A stretch of 64,000 nt of DNA from Nitrosomonas sp. Its GTDB lineage: Bacteria; Pseudomonadota; Gammaproteobacteria; Burkholderiales; Nitrosomonadaceae. Of this stretch, positions 8,585 to 15,910 are shown piece after piece. Below the pieces are notes generated by a model that saw nothing but the letters and a program-made list of their open reading frames with translations, ran no database searches and had not been told where the DNA came from. Numbering within the stretch: position 1 is the stretch's first letter; every line of letters starts with the position of its first letter. The translations under genes were made by a program, and so were the position numbers. The DNA lies in NCBI GenBank assembly GCA_021582655.1, contig CP091135.1:640549-704548 (forward strand), in the 5' to 3' direction.

Positions 8585-9889
8585 TCACTTCCATTTCGGC
8601 AATGGTCCCCATGCCGGTTCACGGATATCGCCGCTTTGTACGGTAAGATGCTGCCGCGTCTGCCCATCGCGGGAAACCGCCGATAATATACCATGCCCGT
8701 TTATTTCGGTTGCATACAAGATCATTTTTCCGTTCGGAGCAAAACTGGGCGATTCGTCGAATTTCGAATTCGTCAATATCTGCATTTGTCGTGAGCCGAT
8801 TTCCTGTACCGCTACGTTAAACTGACCATTGTGCCGGTGAATAAAGGTAAAACTTTTTCCATCCTGACTATAATCCGGACTGACATTGTAGTTTCCTTCA
8901 AACGTCATGCGCTCGGCGCTGCCGGATTCCGTAACCGACACCGGCATCCGGTAGATTTGCGGGCTGCCGCCGCGATCCGAGGTGAATAGAATATAGCGCC
9001 CATCCGGTGAAAAATTCGGTTCCGTATCAATACCGGAACTCTTACTCAATCGCTGCAAGCCACTGCCATCGACATTCACCAGAAAAATTTGCGATCCGCC
9101 CTGCCCGGTCAATACCACTGCCAACCTGCTTCCATCCGGAGACCAGGCCGGCGCGCTGTTGCTGCCTTTAAAACTTGCGACCGCGCGGCGCTCCCGGGTC
9201 GTAAGCGTTTGTACATAAACCACGGGTTTTTTATCCTCGAACGATACATAAGCCAGTCGTGTGCCGTCCGGCGACCAAGCGGGTGAAATGATCGGCTCGG
9301 TGTATTCGATGATCGATTGCGCGTTATATCCGTCGGCATCAGCGACTTGCAATGCATACTTATTGCCGCGCTTCAGCACATATGCGATACGCGTGCTGAA
9401 CACGCCGACATCGCCGGTCAATGCCTCATAAATAACATCGGCGACGCGGTGTGCAGCAGTACGCAATTGCGTCACCGGCACCGTCAGCGACAATCCCGTC
9501 AATTGGGATTTCGTCGCCACATCCATGACACGGAACTGAATTTCCACTTGCCCGCTGGATAGCGGTACGACCCGGCCGATAACCAGAGCGCTGGTACCGC
9601 GATTAGCCCAATCGGCATAAACAATCTCGGCCGGTGCATGCGGCATGGCACCCGCCGGATCAATCAATCGGAACAAACCGGTTCGCATCAAATCCGCGCT
9701 AATCACCGGAGTAATGCTCTGTGACAGTTTAGTTTCATCGGCAAACGGCACGATGGCAACCGGAATGCGCGACGCACCTCCACCAAAAATCTCGATATTC
9801 AATTGCGCGAACAGCGGTGTGCTGATCAGACAAAACAACACAACCAGCATGCCGCGCATCGATTTCAAACCAAGCATAATCATCACCAT
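8585..9889 (-). CDS. tolB: Tol-Pal system protein TolB
   Basis: TolB is the periplasmic beta-propeller that binds Pal and TolA. After the signal peptide (hydrophobic core before PLFAQ), the N-terminal domain (NIEIFGGGASRIPVAIVPF) leads into WD40-like propeller repeats, recognisable as repeated SPAWSPDG, APAWSPDG, EPNFSPDG and SPDYSQDG strands in about residues 200-430. Several ATGs are possible starts; I chose 9889, which gives a normal-length signal peptide and has GAGAA upstream, over 9916. It is preceded by tolA with a gap of about 39 bases. Full length and intact. Confidence 0.95.
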   Translation of the reverse strand: MVMIMLGLKSMRGMLVVLFCLISTPLFAQLNIEIFGGGASRIPVAIVPFADETKLSQSITPVISADLMRTGLFRLIDPAGAMPHAPAEIVYADWANRGTSALVIGRVVPLSSGQVEIQFRVMDVATKSQLTGLSLTVPVTQLRTAAHRVADVIYEALTGDVGVFSTRIAYVLKRGNKYALQVADADGYNAQSIIEYTEPIISPAWSPDGTRLAYVSFEDKKPVVYVQTLTTRERRAVASFKGSNSAPAWSPDGSRLAVVLTGQGGSQIFLVNVDGSGLQRLSKSSGIDTEPNFSPDGRYILFTSDRGGSPQIYRMPVSVTESGSAERMTFEGNYNVSPDYSQDGKSFTFIHRHNGQFNVAVQEIGSRQMQILTNSKFDESPSFAPNGKMILYATEINGHGILSAVSRDGQTRQHLTVQSGDIREPAWGPLPKWK

Positions 9890-9928
9890 CACATTCTCAG
9901 AAAACAAAAAACGCATTGATTATAACAA

Positions 9929-11020
9929 TCATTCACGGTAATGCACTTTAATATTCAAGTTACGGAATTCATTGAATAATGCCGGATCCGGCGGCAACGG
10001 TAACGGCTTGGATAAAAAAATCGCACGCTCCACCGCGCTATCAAACACCGAATACCCGCTGCTGCGGATTAGCCGCACATCGAGAATATCGCCACCCGGT
10101 AACAGCGTAACGCTGAATTCCACCGCGGGATTTCCCGGTAAATCGGGCGGCATCACGATTCTGCTTTTGATTTTGGCAAGAATCAGCGCCTTGTATTTTC
10201 CGATTTCATTCGTGATCTGATTACGGGCGGCTGCTTGCTGAGCAGTCCGCTGAGCCTCCGCAGTACGTTGCGCTTCGGCGACACGTTGCGCCTCAGCGGC
10301 TTGCCGTGCTTTGGCCTCTTGCTCCCGCTGACGCTGCGCCGCGAGCTCTTTTTCCCGCTGCTGCTGTAATTCTTTTTGTTTTGCTATTTCCTGCTGCTTT
10401 TTCAGTTCTCTTTGTTTCTCAAGTTCTTTTTGTTTTTCCAACTCTTTTTGTTTCTCAAGTACCTGCTGCCTCTCCAGCTCCTTCTGCTTTTCCAGTACTT
10501 TCTGTTTCTCTAACTCTTTCTGCTTTTCGAGTACTTTTAATTTTTCCTGCTCCCTAATCCTTTCTTGCTCTTGTTTTTTTTGTTCTTCCTGCTCTTGCTT
10601 CTGTTTTATCGCGATATCCGGTTTTTTTACCGGTGGCGTTACCGTTTTTTGCGGCTCGGGTTTTACAGCCTCAGACTGCGGCTTGATCGGCTCCGGTTCT
10701 GACCTGATTAGCTCCGGTTTCGGCTTGATCGGCTCCGGTTTCGGTGATTCCGGCTTGATCGGTTCTGATTTCGGCGGTTCCGGCTTGGGCTGAATCGGTT
10801 CGGATTGTTTAAGCGGTGGTGGTGATTTTACCGATTCCTGCACCGGTTTCGGCAATTCGGTCCAAATATCGACAACCATCGCTTCCGGTGGTTGATCTTT
10901 CCAGCTTAAACCGAAAATCAACACCGAAATGAAAATAATATGCACCAGCAAAGCCAGCACACCTGCCAACAATCTTTTCGGCTCGGCATGGAATGCGTTC
11001 CGTATTGCGTTGTCGCTCAT
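9929..11020 (-). CDS. tolA: TolA, inner-membrane/periplasm bridging protein
   Basis: This is a 363-residue TolA. There is one N-terminal transmembrane helix (about residues 17-40), a long central domain II and a C-terminal domain III (about residues 265-363: RLIRSSGYSVFDSAVERAI, PLPLPPDPALF) that contacts TolB and colicins or phage in relatives. Domain II is unusual. It begins with a Pro/Glu/Lys segment of repeated EPIKP/KPEP units (about residues 65-125) and then has near-perfect six-residue repeats of the type KQKELE/KQKVLE (about residues 145-215), with an Ala/Gln/Arg helix after that. It is the third gene of tolQ-tolR-tolA and uses the proton-driven TolQR motor. Confidence 0.95.
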   Translation of the reverse strand: MSDNAIRNAFHAEPKRLLAGVLALLVHIIFISVLIFGLSWKDQPPEAMVVDIWTELPKPVQESVKSPPPLKQSEPIQPKPEPPKSEPIKPESPKPEPIKPKPELIRSEPEPIKPQSEAVKPEPQKTVTPPVKKPDIAIKQKQEQEEQKKQEQERIREQEKLKVLEKQKELEKQKVLEKQKELERQQVLEKQKELEKQKELEKQRELKKQQEIAKQKELQQQREKELAAQRQREQEAKARQAAEAQRVAEAQRTAEAQRTAQQAAARNQITNEIGKYKALILAKIKSRIVMPPDLPGNPAVEFSVTLLPGGDILDVRLIRSSGYSVFDSAVERAIFLSKPLPLPPDPALFNEFRNLNIKVHYRE

Positions 11021-11030
11021 TGCAAACCAT

Positions 11031-11444
11031 TCATTTCTGTTGCGCCAGCAAGCCCACTTTTTGCACTTGATTTTGCTGCAGAATATCCATCACCTTGATG
11101 ACTTCTTCGTAACGCACATTTTTATCTGCGGCAATGACGACAGGCTGCTCCGCATTTTGCACTTGCTTTTGTTTGATCGCCTCGATCAATTGACTTTGAC
11201 TCACGGCCGATTCGGACGACGATTGCGCACGATCGCGGTAAGCAAGGCTGCCATCCGCTTTGATGATTACTTCCAACGGCGCCGCCGGGGTCGCCAGCGA
11301 CTTACCGATTTGCGGCAAATCGATTTGCCCGTGATTGATCATCGGTGCGGTCACCATAAAAATGATCAGCAGCACCAGCATTACATCAATGTAAGGAACC
11401 ACATTGATTTCGTTTACCAATCGATGTTTGGCACGACGCACCAT
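11031..11444 (-). CDS. tolR: TolR, proton-motive-force motor subunit
   Basis: TolR is a 137-residue ExbD/TolR-family protein: a short cytoplasmic N-terminus (NEINVVPYIDVMLVLLIIFM) runs into a single transmembrane helix carrying the conserved Asp in YIDVMLVLL, followed by a periplasmic domain ending in VIKVMDILQQNQVQKVGL. With TolQ it forms a proton channel that energises TolA. It lies 15 bases after tolQ and 10 before tolA. Confidence 0.96.
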   Translation of the reverse strand: MVRRAKHRLVNEINVVPYIDVMLVLLIIFMVTAPMINHGQIDLPQIGKSLATPAAPLEVIIKADGSLAYRDRAQSSSESAVSQSQLIEAIKQKQVQNAEQPVVIAADKNVRYEEVIKVMDILQQNQVQKVGLLAQQK

Positions 11445-11459
11445 AATATCCTCTCTTTG

Positions 11460-12140
11460 TTACGCGGCAGCCCGCCGCTGCAGGATATTGGAAATTTCTT
11501 CCATAAAGCTCTCAAATCGCGTCGCCAATTGATCGGTACGACTGGCATAACGGTTGTAGGCAACCACTGCCGGAATTGCAGCGAACAATCCCATTGCCGT
11601 TGCAATCAGTGCTTCCGCGATACCCGGCGCAACATGCGCGATTGTCGCTTGCGTTACGCTTGACAGGCTGCGAAACGAATTCATGATCCCCCAAACTGTC
11701 CCTAGCAGCCCGATATACGGACTAACCGATCCCACGGTCGCCAAAAACGACAAGTGCGATTCCAAATAATCCATTTCCCGCTGATACGTGGCGCGCATGG
11801 CTCTGCGGGTGCTTTCCATCACCGCTTCGAGATCGGTTCCGTGCGGATGTTTGTTAAACTCGCCGAAACCGGCGGCGAAAATCCGCTCCAAGCTGCATGA
11901 ATCATAGCGCGGACTGATAATGCGCTGATGCAAGGCATTTAAATCGACACCACGCCAAAAGATATCTTCAAAATCGTCGGTTTTTTTGATTTCATTGCGA
12001 ATAACAAACAGTTTACGAAAAATAAACCACCACGATGACAGCGAAATCAACACCAAAATCAGCATTACCAGTTGCACCAGCAAACTGGCGCTGCTGATCA
12101 AATGAATAAACGACATATCCTGTGTTACTGTTGTGCTCAT
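11460..12140 (-). CDS. tolQ: TolQ, proton-motive-force motor subunit
   Basis: TolQ is a 226-residue MotA/TolQ/ExbB-family protein with three transmembrane segments: one near residues 15-38, and two in the C-terminal half (SVSPYIGLLGTVWGIMNSF and the AEALIATAMGLFAAIPAVVAY segment). These segments line the proton path with TolR. Its ATG overlaps the ybgC stop as ATGA, so the two genes are translationally coupled. Confidence 0.97.
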   Translation of the reverse strand: MSTTVTQDMSFIHLISSASLLVQLVMLILVLISLSSWWFIFRKLFVIRNEIKKTDDFEDIFWRGVDLNALHQRIISPRYDSCSLERIFAAGFGEFNKHPHGTDLEAVMESTRRAMRATYQREMDYLESHLSFLATVGSVSPYIGLLGTVWGIMNSFRSLSSVTQATIAHVAPGIAEALIATAMGLFAAIPAVVAYNRYASRTDQLATRFESFMEEISNILQRRAAA

Positions 12141-12547
12141 ACTGGCTTCCCAATTTTTTCACGTAATGGCGCTGGAATACTTACCGGTTTGAGTATTTCG
12201 GCGCCGACACACACCACATGAACCGTGGCGCTTACTAATCTGACATGGCTGCGTAAAACTTCCTGGAATAACGTGATCCGGCTTCTACCTACTTCATTGA
12301 CGGAAACCGTGATATGCAACAAATCGTCCAACAGGGCGGGTTTAACATAATCGATCGCAATCGAACGTATCATGAACAGTACCTTGTGATGCTCATTCAG
12401 CGAATTGGCATTGAACCCCGATTCGCGCAACCATTCGTAACGTGCCCGTTCCATAAAATTAAGGTAAGTCGAATGATATACCACACCACCCGCATCGGTA
12501 TCCTGATAGTAAACACGAACCGGCAATGCAAAGTAATTTAACTGCAT
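12137..12547 (-). CDS. ybgC: Acyl-CoA thioesterase YbgC (4-hydroxybenzoyl-CoA thioesterase fold)
   Basis: YbgC is a hotdog-fold thioesterase found at the head of tol-pal operons. The start at 12547 (MQLNYFALPVRVYYQDTDAGGVVYH) gives the family N-terminus with the catalytic Asp in YYQDTDAGGVVYHSTYLNF; the frame stays open to 12625, but that part overlaps the cysM end and is not homologous. It has 136 residues, the normal size. It overlaps tolQ by 4 bases. Its link to Tol-Pal is a conserved gene order; the enzyme is thought to act on short-chain or phospholipid-related acyl thioesters. Confidence 0.93.
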   Translation of the reverse strand: MQLNYFALPVRVYYQDTDAGGVVYHSTYLNFMERARYEWLRESGFNANSLNEHHKVLFMIRSIAIDYVKPALLDDLLHITVSVNEVGRSRITLFQEVLRSHVRLVSATVHVVCVGAEILKPVSIPAPLREKIGKPV

Positions 12548-12566
12548 GGCGCGCGCATTATAAGAC

Positions 12567-13472
12567 TCATTGCGCAGCAACGGAGTTGTCTGGAAAAATC
12601 CCGGTGGACAAATAACGATCGCCACGATCGCAAACTATGAATGCGATCACAGCATTTTCAACTTGCACGGATACCTTAAGCGCAGCAGCCAAAGCACCAC
12701 CGGATGAGATGCCTGCAAATATGCCCTCTTCACTGGCCAAGCGCCGCGTCATGGCTTCCGCTTCTGATTGTGATACATAAATCATTTCATCAACGCATGC
12801 CGCATTGAAAATCTTCGGCAAATAAGCAGGAGACCACTTGCGAATACCTGGAATCTGAGAACCTTCCTGCGGTTGCACGCCGATTATTCTGATCGGTGCC
12901 TGTTGCTCCTTAAAAAAACGCGAACACCCCATAATTGTGCCCGTGGTCCCCATACTACTGACAAAATGCGTGACTTTACCTTGTGTATCGCGCCAAATCT
13001 CCGGAGCCGTCGTTTCATAATGTGCCCTCGGATTATCGGGATTGGCGAATTGATCGAGAATGATGCCGTACCCCTCGGAGCGCATCTTTTCCGCTACATC
13101 GCGCGCATATTCCATGCCGCCCGACTTCGGCGTTAAAATAATTTTGGCGCCGTAAGCTCCCATCGACTGGCGCCGTTCGATGCTTAAATTCTCGGGCATT
13201 ACCAAAACCATCTTGTAACCCATCACCGCGGCAGCCATCGCCAGCGCGATGCCGGTATTACCGCTGGTCGCTTCAATCAGCGTATCGCCGGGTTTAATCT
13301 CGCCGCGCTCTTGGGCGCGCGAAATCATCGATAATGCCGGACGATCCTTGACCGAACCGGCCGGATTATTTCCTTCCAGCTTGGCTAGAATGACATTGCT
13401 GGTCGCACCCGGCAAGTGCTTGAGCTTGACTAAAGGGGTATTTCCAACAAAATTTTCTATGGCTTTATTCAT
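12567..13472 (-). CDS. cysM: Cysteine synthase B (O-acetylserine sulfhydrylase)
   Basis: This is a 301-residue fold-type II PLP enzyme. The PLP lysine is Lys42 in NNPAGSVKDRPALSMI, the phosphate-binding loop is TSGNTGIALAMAA, and the substrate loop is in THFVSSMGTTGTI. These and the C-terminal CDRGDRYLSTGIF are those of CysM, which makes cysteine from O-acetylserine with sulfide or thiosulfate. It begins 51 bases after the serine palmitoyltransferase gene on the same strand, so it may be transcribed with the lipid operon, and ends 19 bases before ybgC. A related fold makes cysteate in sulfonolipid producers, but sequence resemblance here favours ordinary CysM. Confidence 0.92.
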   Translation of the reverse strand: MNKAIENFVGNTPLVKLKHLPGATSNVILAKLEGNNPAGSVKDRPALSMISRAQERGEIKPGDTLIEATSGNTGIALAMAAAVMGYKMVLVMPENLSIERRQSMGAYGAKIILTPKSGGMEYARDVAEKMRSEGYGIILDQFANPDNPRAHYETTAPEIWRDTQGKVTHFVSSMGTTGTIMGCSRFFKEQQAPIRIIGVQPQEGSQIPGIRKWSPAYLPKIFNAACVDEMIYVSQSEAEAMTRRLASEEGIFAGISSGGALAAALKVSVQVENAVIAFIVCDRGDRYLSTGIFPDNSVAAQ

Positions 13473-13523
13473 GAAATCGATGCATTACCACACAACAATC
13501 CGGATATTTTCAATACTAAGCTA

Positions 13524-14711
13524 TCACACAGCAACCATCGGATACAATTTTACGAAAGTATCTCCTACATACCGGATTTGTTCCGGCGTATGCGCTGCGT
13601 TAACACTGCAACGCACCAGTGATTTACCTTCCGGTGCCGCCGGCGGCAATATCAGATTCACATAAATATTATGCTCCAACAGGCTCTTCCACATGAGCAG
13701 CGCCTGTTGAGGCGTATCCATAATCGCCGCGATCACCGGACCGGGATCGGGACCGAGCTGATAGCCGGCTTCTTGCAATTGTGCATAAAGCTGATTGCAA
13801 TTTTCCCACAATCGCTTACGCAAGTGGCTGCCATTACGTAGCAATGCAAGCGCGGCACGTGTTGATGCAATCGTCGCCGGTGATGGTGATGCGGTGAAGA
13901 TATACGGATGACTGACATAGCGCAATTGCTCAAGCTGCGGATGATTGCTCACACAAAAACCTCCGATACTGCACAGGCTTTTACTGAAAGTACCGGTGAT
14001 AAAGTCCACTTGTTGTAACAATCCTGTTGTTTCCACCAATCCCTGGCCGGTCTCACCCAACACCCCAAGCGAATGCGCCTCGTCCAACAACAAAACACAA
14101 CCGTAGGCATTCTTTAGTCGCACAATTTTAGCCAAGGGCGCCTGATCGCCCAGCATGCTGTAAATACCTTCCGCGATAATCAATGTGTTTTCCACGCGCT
14201 TGCCCAGACGGCGCAAGCGTTTTTCCATATCATCCGGGTCATTGTGCTTGAAACGTATGATATCGGCACCGCTGAGTATACAGCCGTCGTATATGCTGGC
14301 ATGTGAGTCGCCATCGATCAATACGGTATCACCCGCCCCGACCAAACCCGAAATAGTACCCAAATTGGCTTGATAACCCGTGGTAAACACAATCGCCGAG
14401 TCACATTGATAAAAATCCGCAAACTCTCTTTCCAACGCACGGTGACCAAAATAACTGCCGTTCGCCATGCGGGAGCCGGTTGTGCCCGTACCCTCTTGAT
14501 CGATCGCTTGGTGTGCTGCACGAATGCATTCCGGCGCAAAGGTTAAACCCAAATAGTTGTTCGTACCCAAGAGAATGACCCGCCTACTACCGATTCTCGC
14601 TTCGGTTGCCGAATACACTTCTTCGATCGGTATGCCAAATGCCCCGACACCATCCGGCAGCATCGCTTTTCTCGCAGCGGCAGCGGCATCCAATTTTTGC
14701 AGCAGACTCAT
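13524..14711 (-). CDS. spt: Serine palmitoyltransferase (alpha-oxoamine synthase)
   Basis: This is a 395-residue soluble PLP enzyme of the alpha-oxoamine synthase family. The PLP lysine is Lys244 (TGTFSKSLCSIGG); His137 in DGDSHASIYDG should stack on the cofactor, and Asp210/His213 lie in LLLDEAHSLG. GTGTTGSRMANGSYFGH, VRFxHN-like IIRFKHND, EGIYSMLGDQAPL, YIFTASPSP and LPPAAPEGKSLVRCSVN follow the soluble Sphingomonas and Caulobacter SPT closely, more than KBL, ALAS or BioF. The reaction would be serine plus acyl-ACP to 3-ketosphinganine. The ATG overlaps the acp stop as ATGA. The residue before Asn-Tyr in GTNNYLGL is Asn, where alphaproteobacterial SPTs, as I recall, have Tyr, so the amino-acid substrate should be tested. 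Confidence 0.87.
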   Translation of the reverse strand: MSLLQKLDAAAAARKAMLPDGVGAFGIPIEEVYSATEARIGSRRVILLGTNNYLGLTFAPECIRAAHQAIDQEGTGTTGSRMANGSYFGHRALEREFADFYQCDSAIVFTTGYQANLGTISGLVGAGDTVLIDGDSHASIYDGCILSGADIIRFKHNDPDDMEKRLRRLGKRVENTLIIAEGIYSMLGDQAPLAKIVRLKNAYGCVLLLDEAHSLGVLGETGQGLVETTGLLQQVDFITGTFSKSLCSIGGFCVSNHPQLEQLRYVSHPYIFTASPSPATIASTRAALALLRNGSHLRKRLWENCNQLYAQLQEAGYQLGPDPGPVIAAIMDTPQQALLMWKSLLEHNIYVNLILPPAAPEGKSLVRCSVNAAHTPEQIRYVGDTFVKLYPMVAV

Positions 14712-14959
14712 GATGATGTTTTTATTTTATGCACCAAATCAGCTAATTGGCGTACCGTTTGCACATCCGCCAGCGCGTTAATTGGTATCGAAATATCAAA
14801 AGCATCCTCTATTTCCATAATCAGATTCAACAGCTTTATCGAGTCGATAGATAACTGCGTAATCAGGTTGGTATCTGCGGTAACCAATGTATTGGAATTG
14901 ACTATGGCGTTTAAGCGATCACACAGCAGTTGCATGACTTCATCGTAACTTTCTGTCAT
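14708..14959 (-). CDS. acp: Dedicated acyl carrier protein of the lipid operon
   Basis: This is an 83-residue acidic four-helix carrier protein. Ser40 in LSIDSIKLLNLI is the predicted phosphopantetheine attachment site. It is not the housekeeping AcpP, whose motif is normally ADSLDTVEL. It lies between the reductase gene (24-base gap) and spt (4-base overlap), the same place the special ACP has in the Caulobacter ceramide cluster. There it delivers the acyl chain to SPT. A matching role is inferred from position and motif. Confidence 0.9.
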   Translation of the reverse strand: MTESYDEVMQLLCDRLNAIVNSNTLVTADTNLITQLSIDSIKLLNLIMEIEDAFDISIPINALADVQTVRQLADLVHKIKTSS

Positions 14960-14983
14960 AAAACAATTTAGTTAATTTGTTAT

Positions 14984-15904
14984 TTAAACCCCAATGACAT
15001 CCGATAACGCATCCGCCAATTGAATACGAGGATGCCATTCCGGTAGTACCCGGATTAAGGGCGTATTATCACATACCCAGTCGTGATGTTGTAATTCATT
15101 AACCTTGCCCGGCGTCAACATTGCTGAATAGCGAAGCATGCGCGCCGCCCAAAGATTTGCCTGGGCAATTGATCTTATAACGAAATCCGGAATTACTATG
15201 CAATAAACCGAACGTCCCCAGACCTGGCGCGCCAATGCTGTTATGCTCTGATAACTGTAACCACCCGGTGTTCCGTCATCCAATTCATAAATGCCGTGCG
15301 CTGTATTCTCAGACGAAAGCCATGTTTGTATTGCCGCTATGAAATCATGCACATGAATCAAACCGAATCGATTACGCATGCCACCAACAGCGGGGAAAAA
15401 ACCGCGATACATTGCTTGAAACATCGGCTTCAATTCTTTATCACCGGGCCCATAAACAGCGGTTGGCCTAAATATTGTCCACGCCAGCGTTGAAGTTCGG
15501 TCAATCAGCAATTGCTCGGATTGAAACTTGCTCTTTGCATACCAGGATAATTCCGGTTGCCGCGCCGCCAACGACGAAATTAATAAAAACCGTGGAAACC
15601 GATTACAGCTCTCAATAGCACGTAATATGTTCCCGGTCCCTTCAACATTGGTAGCAGCGAATTCTTGATACGAGTTTCCCCTTACTGTTGCTGCACAATG
15701 TATCACATGGGTTGCGCCATCCACCAGATCCTGCAATGCCGCTTGATCATCCAAATTGCCATTGATCCACCGCAGGGAATCGCTAGCAGAAAAACGGGCG
15801 GTCCGTGTTAACGCACGAACCGCCCATCCATCTTGAATCAATTTATTAACCAGTGCTCCGCCAATAAAACCAGTAGCGCCAGTAACAGCTACTAATCCTG
15901 GCAT
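14984..15904 (-). CDS. cerR: NAD(P)-dependent epimerase-fold reductase, probable ceramide/3-ketosphinganine reductase CerR
   Basis: This 306-residue extended short-chain dehydrogenase has the Rossmann loop GATGFIGGALVNKL at residues 9-22, and the catalytic YxxxK as WYAKSKFQSEQLL. IFRPTAVYGPGD and FGLIHVHDF are usual for the NAD-dependent epimerase/dehydratase family. In Caulobacter an enzyme of this fold, CerR, reduces the 3-keto group during ceramide synthesis. The match of gene order (ligase, reductase, ACP, SPT) makes that role likely here. It starts 6 bases after the ligase stop. On sequence alone it could be a sugar or isoprenoid epimerase, so the call depends on context. Confidence 0.8.
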   Translation of the reverse strand: MPGLVAVTGATGFIGGALVNKLIQDGWAVRALTRTARFSASDSLRWINGNLDDQAALQDLVDGATHVIHCAATVRGNSYQEFAATNVEGTGNILRAIESCNRFPRFLLISSLAARQPELSWYAKSKFQSEQLLIDRTSTLAWTIFRPTAVYGPGDKELKPMFQAMYRGFFPAVGGMRNRFGLIHVHDFIAAIQTWLSSENTAHGIYELDDGTPGGYSYQSITALARQVWGRSVYCIVIPDFVIRSIAQANLWAARMLRYSAMLTPGKVNELQHHDWVCDNTPLIRVLPEWHPRIQLADALSDVIGV

Positions 15905-15910
15905 ATTCTG

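Noticed and set aside
12548..12600. TATAAT-like box just before ybgC
   Set aside because: No -35 at proper spacing, and it is only about 10 bases before the start codon.
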